Shown in pieces: positions 1 through 6,924 of a DNA stretch of 9,664 bases (the stretch's first letter is position 1; every line of letters begins with the position of its first letter). The position numbers were made by a program, and so were the translations under genes. The notes beneath the pieces are model-generated. The model worked only from the letters and a program-made list of their open reading frames with translations, searched no databases and was not told the DNA's origin. Source of the stretch: JAATGI01 sp036510675 (lineage in GTDB: Bacteria; Pseudomonadota; Alphaproteobacteria; ATCC43930; CGMCC-115725); contig DATCDN010000121.1 in assembly GCA_036510675.1 (NCBI GenBank), positions 1-9,664 of the forward strand, in the 5' to 3' direction.

Positions 1-180
1 GAACCCCTTGCCCTGTTTGACCAGGCCCGCCGCCGCGACGATGCCCTCTGGGGTGAGGAAATTGAGACAGCCCAGCTCATCGCGGTCGCCGAACACGCCC
101 CAGGATGATTCCGGCGGCGCCCCTTCCGTGATCGGAAGCTGGTCGAAGGTGGGCACCTTGGCAAAGTCGAGCTTGGTCAC
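1..180 (-). CDS. Cyclase-family protein (PF04199-like), N-terminal 60 residues only
   Basis: The gene runs off the left edge, so only the first 60 codons are present. It starts at a GTG (180-178) with a strong GGAGG seven bases upstream; the ATG at 187-185 is in another frame. The peptide contains PESSWGVFGDRDELGCLNFL and then TPEGIVAAAGLVKQGKGF. This WG..G..DE.G.LN.LTPE..  AA.LV+.GK arrangement is the usual N-terminal signature of the cyclase family, which includes bacterial kynurenine formamidases and other Mn/Zn amide or ester hydrolases. The metal-binding HxxxD region expected further on lies outside the window, so activity cannot be judged and the substrate is unknown. It faces away from the small ORF at 306-506, with 125 bp between them. 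Family assignment is firm for such a short piece; the exact reaction is not inferable. Confidence 0.8.
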   Translation of the reverse strand, partial: MTKLDFAKVPTFDQLPITEGAPPESSWGVFGDRDELGCLNFLTPEGIVAAAGLVKQGKGF

Positions 181-236
181 GAGACATTCCTCCGGGTGAA
201 TTCACGCTATTTCTACCGGATTTTCGCGGGCATGGT

Positions 237-254
237 GATTCGATGCAACGAATC
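237..254. promoter_or_regulatory. Operator-like inverted repeat upstream of the cyclase gene
   Basis: GATTCG and CGAATC form a perfect 6-bp inverted repeat around the 6-bp spacer ATGCAA. It sits 57 bp upstream of the cyclase GTG start, in the 125-bp gap between that gene and the plus-strand small ORF. Size and position suit a dimeric repressor site. Both arms also contain a GANTC site. No regulator gene is visible in the window and I cannot name a family, so the role is inferred from geometry alone. Confidence 0.35.
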
Positions 255-305
255 CGATGCATCCGGGTTGAACCAATACGACAGACGAATTGATGGGCAT
301 GGACG

Positions 306-506
306 ATGCAGCAATCGCTTTCAACCGCTTGGGAACCCCAGGGACCCACCATCGAGCAGACGCGCCGCGACGTGGAGCGCTATCGCTCGCTGTTGCGGAC
401 GCAGACCGACGAACGCTGGCGCGAAGCGGTCAGCGCGTTCATCCAGGAACTCGAAGACAGCATCGCCGGGGCGGTCCGCCGCCCGCCGTCACAGATCGAT
501 AGCTAG
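306..506 (+). CDS. Small hypothetical protein, 66 residues
   Basis: I do not recognise this family. The ATG at 306 opens 66 codons with a charged, mostly helical-looking composition: TIEQTRRDVERYRSLLRTQ (about residues 15-33), then TDERWREAVSAFIQELEDSI (34-53) and a short polar tail. There is no signal peptide, membrane segment or cysteine. The amphipathic pattern of E/R and L/I/V looks like a genuine small cytosolic protein rather than a frame shadow. The ribosome binding site is weak, which lowers confidence. The overlapping frame starting at 290 gives an arginine/histidine-rich, implausible product. Its TAG stop overlaps the opposing DUF488 stop in a shared CTAG at 503-506. It could still be a chance ORF. 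Confidence 0.45.
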   Translation: MQQSLSTAWEPQGPTIEQTRRDVERYRSLLRTQTDERWREAVSAFIQELEDSIAGAVRRPPSQIDS

Positions 507-1075
507 GTGTCGGAGCTGGGTGCGCTCTCGGCCGGCGGATAGGCCACGGTGCCATCCGCCGCCGGCCGCGCGCCCGGCGTCAGCGTCGCGGGATCGACCT
601 TGTTCGGCCCCATGATGTGCGCGACCGCCACCCCATCCGTCAGCAGATAGTCGGCGACGATCCGCCGGTGGCAGCGCCACCACACCGCCTCGGCGCACAT
701 GATGGCGCAGCGATGCTCGCCGGCCAGCGCCTCCAGCGCGTCCAACCCCGCGCGAAACGGCGCGGTCGCCGCGTAATCGGCATAGTTGCGGAACGCCGCC
801 ACCCGCCACAGCATATTAGTCGAAGGCGCCGCGCCCTTCTTGTGATGGCGCAGCCCGCCGAGCGCGGCCAGATGGCGATAGAAAATGCCGAATTCGGCGA
901 GCGCGGCGGGCATTGTATCGGTATTGAATTGCGGATTGGTCCGCGAGCGCGGGATCGAGCGGATATCGACAACCAGATCGACGGCGACCTGCCGCAACAA
1001 GGCGGCGAACTCGGCGATCGTCCGCGTCGAATGGCCGATTGTGTAAATCGTCGGCGTGTCACGAGGCTTGGCCAA
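503..1075 (-). CDS. DUF488 family protein
   Basis: This 190-residue protein has the whole DUF488 pattern: YTIGHSTRTIAEF near the N-terminus (11-23), VVDIRSIPRSRTNPQFN (35-51), YRHLAALGGLRHH (66-78), NYADYAATAPFRAGL (97-111) and the cysteine-rich CAEAVWWRCHRRIVADYL block (127-144). The family is widespread and its biochemical role is not established. The CAE..WW.CHRR block looks like a conserved functional site, but I cannot assign a reaction. The start is a TTG (1075-1073), chosen because GAGGAG lies six to seven bases upstream and the protein then begins just before the conserved TIGHS. The gene follows the fused ABC gene by 26 bp on the same strand, so co-transcription with the importer is likely. 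Its stop overlaps the opposing small ORF. Confidence 0.87.
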   Translation of the reverse strand: MAKPRDTPTIYTIGHSTRTIAEFAALLRQVAVDLVVDIRSIPRSRTNPQFNTDTMPAALAEFGIFYRHLAALGGLRHHKKGAAPSTNMLWRVAAFRNYADYAATAPFRAGLDALEALAGEHRCAIMCAEAVWWRCHRRIVADYLLTDGVAVAHIMGPNKVDPATLTPGARPAADGTVAYPPAESAPSSDT

Positions 1076-1101
1076 AGCGGACTCCTCGGCAGGCTCGCCA
1101 G

Positions 1102-3603
1102 CTATGGCGCTCGCGCCCGGCGGACCCGGTGCCGCCGCGCCAGGCTGAAGAAGATCGCGGCGAGCAGGGTCAGGGTACCGATCACGGTATAATGCACCGA
1201 CGAATTGGCGTCGATGAAGGAAGACGCGCTGGACGTCGCCTGCACCAAAGCCGCGCCCAGGAACGTCGCCAGGATCGAGCCGCGCCCGCCCGCGATGCTG
1301 GCCCCGCCGAGCACCACCACGGTGATGCTCATCAGCGTGTAGTCGCTGCCGGTCGAGGGCGAGCCGATGCCGACTTGGCCCGCCAGCAGCATGCCGCCGA
1401 TGCCGGCCAGTAGGCCCGACAGCGCGAAGGCGAGCAGCGTCAGCCGTCGGGCATCGATGCCCAGCCGATGGCTCGCCACCGGGTTGGACCCGACCGCGCG
1501 ATAGCGCCGGCCGATGCCGGTGCGATAGAGCGTCGCCTCCAGCGCGGCGACCGCCAGCAGCGTCACCACCATGGCCAGCGGCAGGAACCACAGCTTGATC
1601 TGCGGCGTGTCGGAGATCGCGTCGGCGATGTTGCCGGCGGCGGTCGGCCGCAGCAGCAGCGAGATGCCTTGGAGGCCGATGAACGAGGCGATCGTTACCA
1701 CGATCGCCGGCAGCCGCAGATGGGTGATGAGCAGGCCCTGTAGCCAGCCGAACCCGGCGGCGCCGGCGAGGATCAGTACCGTGCCGCCGATCAGCATCCC
1801 GCCATCGGCGCCGTCCGGGGTCAGGAACGAGGCGGCGGCCACGCACAGTCCCGCCAAGGCGCCGACCGAGAGATCGATCGCGCCGACGAGGACGGTCGCC
1901 AATTGCGCCAGCGACACGAAGGTCAGGATGGCGAGGAACGACAGCATGCTCTTGATGTTGATCGGCGAGAGGAAATAGCCGTTCATCGCCTGGGTCCCGG
2001 CGAGAATCGCCAGCGTCAGCACCGTGAGGATGATGGCGGGGAAATGGTCGCTGGCCAGCAGGCGATGCCAGCCCTGGCCGCGCGCCGCCGCCGCCTCGGC
2101 GCCGCGGCGCGACACGGTGGCGGTAAGATTGGCCTCGGTGATCGCGGTGTCGGTGACCTCGGCCCCGCTCAGCTCGCGGACCACGCGGCCGCGCGCGAAG
2201 ATCAGCACCCGGTCGCACAGTCCTTCGAGCTCGATACCGTCGGAGGACGAGACCAGCACCGCGAGGCCGCGATCCGCCGCGGCGCGCAGGCGCTGATAAA
2301 TCTCGCTGCGTGCGCCGATATCGACGCCCTTGGTCGGCTCGTCGATCAGCAGCGCCGCCGGTTGCGCCGCCATCTCGCGGCCGAACAGCGCCTTTTGCTG
2401 ATTGCCGCCCGACAGTTGCGACAGATGCGATTCGATCGAGGCGGCGCGGATGCGCAAGCTTTCCATGATTTCGGTCGCCGATGTGGCTTCGCGCGCGCGG
2501 TCGATCACGCCGAAGCGCGAGATCGCGCCGAGAAAGCCGAGGCCGAGATTCTCGCGCAGGCTGAGATTGAGGAACACGCCTTCGCGGTGCCGGTCGTCGG
2601 AAATGAAGCCGATGCCGGCCGCGCGGAACGCGCCGGTGCTGTCGCCCGTGATGCGCTTGCCGCGAATGCGCACCTCGCCGGCGCCGCGCGGATCGATGCC
2701 GGCGGCGGCGCGCAGAAATTCGCGCTGGCCTTCGCCCTCGATGCCGGCCAGGCCGACGATCTCGCCCGCATGCGCCGCCATATCGATCTGGTCGAAGCCC
2801 CGCCCGCTCAGCTCGCGCGTCTCGAACCGCACGTCGCCGGGACGGGGCGATTTGGGCGGGAAAATCTGACCCAGCGGCTTGCCGGCGATGAGGGTGACGA
2901 TCTCCGCCGCGGTGATGGCGCCGGCGAGGCGCTGGTCGATGATCTCGCCATCGCGCATCACCGAGATGCGATCCGCCAGCTCATCCACCTCATGCAGGCG
3001 ATGCGAGACATAGACGATGGCGACGCCGGCGGCGCGCAATTCGTGGATCAGCGCGAACAATTTTCGCACATCCGCATGCTGCAGCGGCTCGGTCGGCTCG
3101 TCGAGGAACAGCACCTTGGGGTTGGTCGCGAGCGCGCGCCCCAGTTCGACGATGTGGCGCTGCGCCAGCGACAATTCGACGACGCGCTGGTGCAGCGGCA
3201 TGATCAATTGCGGCGTCGCGACGCGATCGAGCAGTCGCGCCGCGGCGCCGGCATCGAGCGCCGGCGCCGCCAGCTGGAGATTTTCCAGCACTGTCAGGTC
3301 GGGCGCCAGCGCCGGATGCTGATAGACCACGGAGATGCCGATTTCGCGCATCCGTTTCGGATTGGGCGCGGTGACGAGCTTGCCGGCGAACTGGATGGTG
3401 CCGGCATCGGCCGCCAGCACGCCGGCCGCGATGCCGATCAAAGTCGATTTACCGGCGCCGTTCTCGCCAACAATGGCGTGAACCTCGCCCGGCACGATGG
3501 CGAGGGCGACGCCTTTCAGCGCATGCACCGGCCCGAAGGATTTGCACACGCCCCGCAAATCCATCACCGGGTTGAGCGCGGTGATGCGGGGTTGCTTATG
3601 CAT
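1102..3603 (-). CDS. Fused sugar-type ABC importer: double ATPase plus permease in one chain
   Basis: The 833-residue product joins an RbsA-like double ATPase to an RbsC-like permease. ATPase 1 (about 14-245) has Walker A GENGAGKST (46-54), Q-loop Q95, signature LSLAQ (144-148), Walker B VLFLDEP (164-170) and switch H201. ATPase 2 (about 255-495) has a degenerate P-loop, GIEGEGQRE (287-295), without the lysine, but a full LSGGNQQK signature (397-404) and LLIDEP (418-423). Serines replace its switch histidine, as is common in this family. A linker (about 496-518) leads to a hydrophobic permease domain (519-820) with GAIDLSVGAL (574-583) and TGIGRRYRAVGSNP (695-708). E. coli-type systems encode these as separate proteins, so one chain per transporter is unusual. 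The start overlaps the upstream permease stop by 8 bp, suggesting translational coupling. Fusion is continuous, with no internal stop. An internal start at codon 14 is possible. Substrate unknown. Confidence 0.93.
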   Translation of the reverse strand: MHKQPRITALNPVMDLRGVCKSFGPVHALKGVALAIVPGEVHAIVGENGAGKSTLIGIAAGVLAADAGTIQFAGKLVTAPNPKRMREIGISVVYQHPALAPDLTVLENLQLAAPALDAGAAARLLDRVATPQLIMPLHQRVVELSLAQRHIVELGRALATNPKVLFLDEPTEPLQHADVRKLFALIHELRAAGVAIVYVSHRLHEVDELADRISVMRDGEIIDQRLAGAITAAEIVTLIAGKPLGQIFPPKSPRPGDVRFETRELSGRGFDQIDMAAHAGEIVGLAGIEGEGQREFLRAAAGIDPRGAGEVRIRGKRITGDSTGAFRAAGIGFISDDRHREGVFLNLSLRENLGLGFLGAISRFGVIDRAREATSATEIMESLRIRAASIESHLSQLSGGNQQKALFGREMAAQPAALLIDEPTKGVDIGARSEIYQRLRAAADRGLAVLVSSSDGIELEGLCDRVLIFARGRVVRELSGAEVTDTAITEANLTATVSRRGAEAAAARGQGWHRLLASDHFPAIILTVLTLAILAGTQAMNGYFLSPINIKSMLSFLAILTFVSLAQLATVLVGAIDLSVGALAGLCVAAASFLTPDGADGGMLIGGTVLILAGAAGFGWLQGLLITHLRLPAIVVTIASFIGLQGISLLLRPTAAGNIADAISDTPQIKLWFLPLAMVVTLLAVAALEATLYRTGIGRRYRAVGSNPVASHRLGIDARRLTLLAFALSGLLAGIGGMLLAGQVGIGSPSTGSDYTLMSITVVVLGGASIAGGRGSILATFLGAALVQATSSASSFIDANSSVHYTVIGTLTLLAAIFFSLARRHRVRRARAP

Positions 3604-4588
3604 GTCTGAAACGCCGCGCGAGTTCGGGCAGGGCGACGCCGCTGATCACGATGATCGCGTCGGCCAGATCCTCGGCGGAGCCGCCGAAGCCCAGCGCCGT
3701 CACCAATTGCGCGAGATAGGTCAAGAAGAACGCGCCGATCACCGTGGCGACCAGGCTGCCCTTGGTAACGCCGCCGATCGGGTTGCCGCCGACCACCACC
3801 GCGGCGATGGTGCCGAGGAGATAGGGCAGGCCGCACAGCACCGTCGGCGACACCAGATAACCCGACAGCATGACCGCCGCCACCGCATAGACGAAGCCGG
3901 CGAGCGCATAGGTGGCGATACTGTAGGCGCGCAGGGGAATACCGACGGCATGCGCCGCCGCCGGATTGACGCTGACCGCGATGAAGCGCCGCCCGACGGT
4001 GGTGCGCGCCAGAACGAAGATGATGGCGGCGGCAAGGATCACCAGCACCCACACGGTATTGGGCACCAGCGCGGTCCGGCCTTCGAAAAACTGTACCAGC
4101 ATCGGCGGCGCCTGCACCGACGCGCCGGTCGAGACGTAATAGGTCAGGCCGAACAGCACCGCGTTGACGCCGATGGTGGTGACTAGCGGCGGGACATGGA
4201 GATAGGTCACGATCACGCCCGTGAAAGCGCCGATCGCGGCGCCGATCACCAGCGCCGCCGCGACCCAGAACAGCACCACCCCGAGATCGGTGCTGGCGTT
4301 GGGCAGCTTGGTCACGATCACCGCCGTGAACGACATGATGCCGGCGACCGAGAGATCGAGGCCGCGCTGCTGGATTACCAGATGCTGGCCGATCGACGGC
4401 ATCGCCAGGATCGCGAAATAGGGCAGGGTCGAGAGGATGGCGGCGGAATTGACGGTGCTGGGCGCGGCGATGCCGCCGATGATCACCAGGAGGGCGGTGG
4501 CGATAAAGGCTTTCGCGGCCAGCGGCAGGTCGCCGATGTACGCGCCGAAATCGGCCATGCGCGGACGGAGTTTAACGTCGTCCGGCAT
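3596..4588 (-). CDS. ABC sugar-type importer permease (RbsC/BPD_transp_2-like)
   Basis: This 330-residue inner-membrane protein is the stand-alone permease of the operon. Hydrophobic segments span most of residues 24-320. Family marks are QQRGLDLSVAGIMSF (73-87) and TTVGRRFIAVSVNPAAAHAV (196-215), the cytoplasmic loop that usually docks to the ATPase, followed by GIPLRAY. The region VVVGGNPIGG (264-273) is also typical of the ribose/galactose permease group. Because the next gene carries a second, clearly different permease domain, the channel is probably a heterodimer rather than the RbsC homodimer. The ATG at 4588 is preceded by a purine-rich AGGAAGCGGA stretch. The gene lies 63 bp after the binding-protein gene, separated by a strong palindrome, and its TAA overlaps the next start by 8 bp. 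Confidence 0.94.
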   Translation of the reverse strand: MPDDVKLRPRMADFGAYIGDLPLAAKAFIATALLVIIGGIAAPSTVNSAAILSTLPYFAILAMPSIGQHLVIQQRGLDLSVAGIMSFTAVIVTKLPNASTDLGVVLFWVAAALVIGAAIGAFTGVIVTYLHVPPLVTTIGVNAVLFGLTYYVSTGASVQAPPMLVQFFEGRTALVPNTVWVLVILAAAIIFVLARTTVGRRFIAVSVNPAAAHAVGIPLRAYSIATYALAGFVYAVAAVMLSGYLVSPTVLCGLPYLLGTIAAVVVGGNPIGGVTKGSLVATVIGAFFLTYLAQLVTALGFGGSAEDLADAIIVISGVALPELARRFRHA

Positions 4589-4613
4589 GCCTCATTCCGC
4601 TTCCTGGTTCACG

Positions 4614-4641
4614 ACCCTCTCTCCCGATCGGGAGAGAGGGT
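4614..4641. terminator. Perfect 28-bp palindrome between binding-protein and permease genes
   Basis: The arms ACCCTCTCTCCCGA and TCGGGAGAGAGGGT are exact reverse complements meeting at 4627/4628. In the operon transcript this would fold just after the binding-protein stop and just before the permease start. No T-run follows on the minus strand, so it is not a textbook intrinsic terminator. Such hairpins after binding-protein genes commonly protect the upstream mRNA or attenuate read-through, giving more binding protein than membrane subunits; that role here is inferred. The CCCTCTC/GAGAGGG core resembles the outer hairpins of the repeats at 6726-6748 and 6890-6912, so it may belong to the same dispersed repeat family. 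Confidence 0.6.
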
Positions 4642-4651
4642 TTGATTGGCC

Positions 4652-5767
4652 TTACTTGCCGCCCAGCGCCGTGAGCTGCTCGGTCTTGGTCAGCATCGAC
4701 GACGGGATCGAGTCCATCGGCATCTGCTTGTCGCACTTGATCGCGAGCTTCGGGTTCTTCGAGGTATTGTCCTCGGTGAACGGAATCGTGATCAGGCTGG
4801 GCTCGGTATTATTGATGCCCTCGGCCGCGGCGACGCCCTTGCGCAGCGCCAGACGCACCATCCAGGTATGCGCGTCCATGCTCGCCATCTTGAAGTTCGG
4901 ATGGTCGGCGGCAAGGCAGCTCAAATCCATCAGCGATTGGCCGACATACGCCGGGACCGGCTTGCCGGCCGCGAGGAAGGCGCGGATCGGCCCGGTGGTC
5001 TCGCTGTAGACGCCGTCGATCTCGGGGTATTTCGCGATCAGCGCCGCGGTCTTTTGCTGGGCCATCGCCGGGTCCCAATTGGTGACGACGGGTTCCTGTT
5101 CCAGCACCTTGATGCCGGGATATTTCTTGAACACGGCCTGCCAGCCGGTGGCCTGCGCGGCGGTCATCGGATTGCCGGGCGTGCCGCCATAAAGGACGAT
5201 ATTGCCCTTGCCGTGCAGCGTCTTGGCCAGCCAAGTGGCAAATTGCTCGCCGACCTCGCCCTGGTCCTCGGTCACGCGATCGACATAGTCGCGGCCGATC
5301 GTGCCGGGGAAGGTGTTGCTGGAGGCGCCGGTGTCGAACGGCACCACCGCGACGCCGGCCTTGGTGGCCTCGCGCGTTGCCTTGGTGATGGCGGCGCCGC
5401 CATCGAGGAACGCGACGATCACGTCGAAATGCTGGGCCACCAGCCCGTTAATGTCCGCGATCTGCTTCTCCGGCTTGCCTTCGCCGTCGGTGTAGCGCGT
5501 CTCGGTGATGTTCTTACACTTGGCGGCCTCGTCCTCGAACTCGGCGCGGGTGATGTGGCGCCAGTAATTGCCGCCCCAGCCGTCCGAGAAAGCGACCTTG
5601 ATCTTCTTGGTGCCGCAGAATTTGGACATCGGCTGCAAGTTGGCGACGGTGCCCTTCTTGTCGGGCGCCAGATTGACCTTGGTGATGTCGGCGGCATAGC
5701 CGGCGGAGGCGAGGGCGATGCCCAGGCCCAGCGCGGCGGCGCCGACAGCGAGATTGCGTAGTGACAT
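4652..5767 (-). CDS. Periplasmic sugar-type binding protein of the ABC importer
   Basis: This 371-residue protein is the substrate-binding subunit. Residues 1-26 form a Sec signal peptide (MSLRNLAVGAAALGLGIALA, then SAGYA, cleavage before AD). The mature part has the type I periplasmic fold seen in RbsB-like proteins: strand IKVAFSDGWGGNYWR (56-70), FDVIVAFLDGGAAI (114-127), AGVAVVPFDTGASS (137-150), GNIVLYGGTPGNPM (188-201) and PEIDGVYSETTGPI (248-261). Four cysteines (51, 84, 284, 345) could form disulfides, unusual for simple ribose-binding proteins. The aromatic and acidic residues of the cleft (for example W64, Y68 and D145) fit a polyol or sugar-like ligand, but ligand identity cannot be deduced. 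A GGGAGGG lies about ten bases before the ATG at 5767. It is first in the operon, with a 290-bp upstream region. Confidence 0.93.
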   Translation of the reverse strand: MSLRNLAVGAAALGLGIALASAGYAADITKVNLAPDKKGTVANLQPMSKFCGTKKIKVAFSDGWGGNYWRHITRAEFEDEAAKCKNITETRYTDGEGKPEKQIADINGLVAQHFDVIVAFLDGGAAITKATREATKAGVAVVPFDTGASSNTFPGTIGRDYVDRVTEDQGEVGEQFATWLAKTLHGKGNIVLYGGTPGNPMTAAQATGWQAVFKKYPGIKVLEQEPVVTNWDPAMAQQKTAALIAKYPEIDGVYSETTGPIRAFLAAGKPVPAYVGQSLMDLSCLAADHPNFKMASMDAHTWMVRLALRKGVAAAEGINNTEPSLITIPFTEDNTSKNPKLAIKCDKQMPMDSIPSSMLTKTEQLTALGGK

Positions 5768-5944
5768 TTGGACGATCCCTCCCAGTATGATCTTAGTCGT
5801 GTAACCTTATGCGTGTGATTATGGCGGCGCGCGGACACATGCCGGCGCCGCATGAATGCGATGTTCCCCGAAACGCCGGACTGCCTCCCAACCTGTTGTG
5901 ACGATGACTGGCCCGGCGACCGCCGTCTCGTCGTTTCAGCCCTG

Positions 5945-5974
5945 AGCATAGGAACGAAAAAAATATTTTTTCAA
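5945..5974 (-). promoter_or_regulatory. Candidate promoter for the ABC importer operon
   Basis: On the minus strand a TTGAAA (5974-5969) and a TATGCT (5950-5945) are separated by 18 bp, a fair match to a sigma-70 type promoter. The spacer contains a strikingly AT-rich stretch including a 14-bp perfect A/T palindrome (5958-5971), in otherwise GC-rich DNA. It would give a 5' leader of roughly 170 bases before the binding-protein start at 5767. I see no recognisable riboswitch in that leader. The rest of the 290-bp gap (5768-6057) holds only this and the hairpin at 6021-6041. Confidence 0.35.
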
Positions 5975-6020
5975 TCGAAAAACCGCGCCGGGCCGGGCCG
6001 TCACCCGGAATCGCGATCGT

Positions 6021-6041
6021 CACGCGAATTTATTTCGCGTG
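6021..6041 (-). terminator. Hairpin downstream of the FMN reductase gene
   Basis: CACGCGAA and TTCGCGTG form a perfect 8-bp stem with a 5-nt loop, 16 bp after the reductase stop. A second small GCGC/GCGC stem lies at 6042-6053. Transcription from the minus strand meets no U-tract directly after it; the nearest T-run is about 40 bases further on, so this may be an imperfect terminator or an mRNA 3' stabiliser. Confidence 0.35.
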
Positions 6042-6057
6042 GCGCAAAAGCGCGCCG

Positions 6058-6621
6058 CTATTTGGCGGCGGCGTTGCGATCGATCCAGGTGGCGAAGGCG
6101 GCGAGGAATTTGCCGAGAAATTCCTTGGTCTCGGGCTTGGCGAAATCGCCCTTGTCGTCGACCAGGCTGGCGGCATTGCCGACATAGGCCTCGGGTTGGG
6201 GCATGGTCGGCATATTGAGGAACACCAGCGACTGGCGCAGATGATGATTGGCGCCGAACCCGCCGATGATTCCGGGCGAGACGCTGACAATGGCGGCGGG
6301 CTTGCCGTCCCACGCGCTCTTGCCGTAGGGGCGCGAGGCGATGTCGATGATGTTCTTGAAGAAGCCCGGCACCGAGCGATTATATTCGGGGGTCGCGAAC
6401 AGCACCGCGTCGGCCTGTTTGATGCGGTCCTTCAGCGCCAGCCACTCGGCCGGCGGATTGGCGTCGAGATCCTGATTGTAGGGGCCGAAATGCCCAATCT
6501 CGATGATCGACAGTTTCAGCGTCGGCGGCGCGATCTTGGCCATCGCCAACGCCACTTTTCGGGTGAAGGATTCCTTGCGCAGGCTGCCGACGAGAAGGGC
6601 GACGTCCTTGGGATTGGCCAT
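6058..6621 (-). CDS. NAD(P)H-dependent FMN reductase family protein
   Basis: This 187-residue flavodoxin-like protein matches the NADPH-dependent FMN reductase family (PF03358; ChrR, YieF and azoreductase relatives). The FMN-phosphate loop is GSLRKESFTRKVA (12-24). The second flavin-contacting segment is ATPEYNRSVPGFFKNIID (76-93), with the family's PEYN turn, and a third is SPGIIGGFGANHHLRQSL (115-132). Such cytosolic enzymes pass two electrons from NAD(P)H via FMN to quinones, azo compounds or chromate, usually as protection against redox stress; which acceptor applies here is unknown. Length is typical of the family. The ATG at 6621 has GGAG about seven bases upstream. It lies 290 bp from the ABC operon on one side and 303 bp from the thiolase on the other, so it is likely transcribed alone. 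Confidence 0.92.
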   Translation of the reverse strand: MANPKDVALLVGSLRKESFTRKVALAMAKIAPPTLKLSIIEIGHFGPYNQDLDANPPAEWLALKDRIKQADAVLFATPEYNRSVPGFFKNIIDIASRPYGKSAWDGKPAAIVSVSPGIIGGFGANHHLRQSLVFLNMPTMPQPEAYVGNAASLVDDKGDFAKPETKEFLGKFLAAFATWIDRNAAAK

Positions 6622-6665
6622 GGGTGCTCCAGATCAGCGATTGGGTATCAGGGGATAAGTGAGGG

Positions 6666-6684
6666 ATCGTCGCACGATTGACAA
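6666..6684 (-). promoter_or_regulatory. Possible promoter element and operator of the FMN reductase gene
   Basis: A minus-strand TTGTCA (6684-6679) resembles a -35 box and is directly followed by the palindrome ATCGT-GCG-ACGAT (6678-6666), placed where a repressor would block RNA polymerase. No convincing -10 box is seen at the right spacing. The site is 45 bp upstream of the reductase start. The idea rests on position and symmetry only. Confidence 0.25.
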
Positions 6685-6725
6685 CGGGGCAACGATGGGC
6701 ACTGTACAGCGGTAGGCACGCACAC

Positions 6726-6790
6726 CCCTCTCCGCGATGCGGAGAGGGCGGGGCCCATCGCGCAGCGATGGGAGGGTGAGGTGGTGACGC
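6726..6790 (+). repeat. Palindromic repeat, copy 1 of an inverted pair
   Basis: This 65-bp unit contains two consecutive hairpins: CCCTCTCCGC-GAT-GCGGAGAGGG (6726-6748) and CCCATCGC-GCA-GCGATGGG (6754-6772), then GAGGGTGAGGTGGTGACGC. It is matched without gaps by the inverted copy at 6848-6912, with mismatches confined to the junction base and the second hairpin. It behaves like a REP-type dispersed extragenic repeat. Sitting between two genes, it may act as a transcript end or stabiliser. No transposase is associated within the window. Confidence 0.85.
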
Positions 6791-6847
6791 TTTATCACGC
6801 TTGCGAATTGAGCGGCGTCGCTGCTGCTTCGGGTCGAGGATTGAGGC

Positions 6848-6912
6848 GCGTCACCACCTCACCCTCCCACGCCTTCGGCGCGGGCCCCTCCCTCTCCGCA
6901 TCGCGGAGAGGG
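6848..6912 (-). repeat. Palindromic repeat, copy 2 of an inverted pair
   Basis: Reverse-complement partner of 6726-6790 across a 57-bp unrelated spacer. Read on the minus strand it has the same outer hairpin stem (CCCTCTCCGC/GCGGAGAGGG) with the loop unchanged, and a second hairpin CCCGCGCC-GAA-GGCGTGGG, whose bases differ from copy 1 but still pair. It begins 12 bp after the thiolase stop codon, so it would lie in the 3' untranslated region of that transcript and may serve as its end or protect it. Confidence 0.85.
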
Positions 6913-6924
6913 ATAAAGCGTGTC

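Noticed and set aside
503..2218. Long 571-codon minus-strand open frame overlapping the fused ABC gene and DUF488.
   Set aside because: Only its last 190 codons (from TTG 1075) match a family. The upstream part is Arg/Gly/Pro-rich and lies out of frame inside the permease domain of the fused ABC gene.
1903..3609. 568-codon plus-strand open frame.
   Set aside because: Exact antisense of the ABC ATPase coding region; composition rich in R, G, D, H and Q typical of a GC-rich reverse-frame shadow, with no motif.
4646..5761. 371-codon plus-strand open frame.
   Set aside because: Antisense of the binding-protein gene over almost its full length; the minus-strand product has a signal peptide and clear family motifs.
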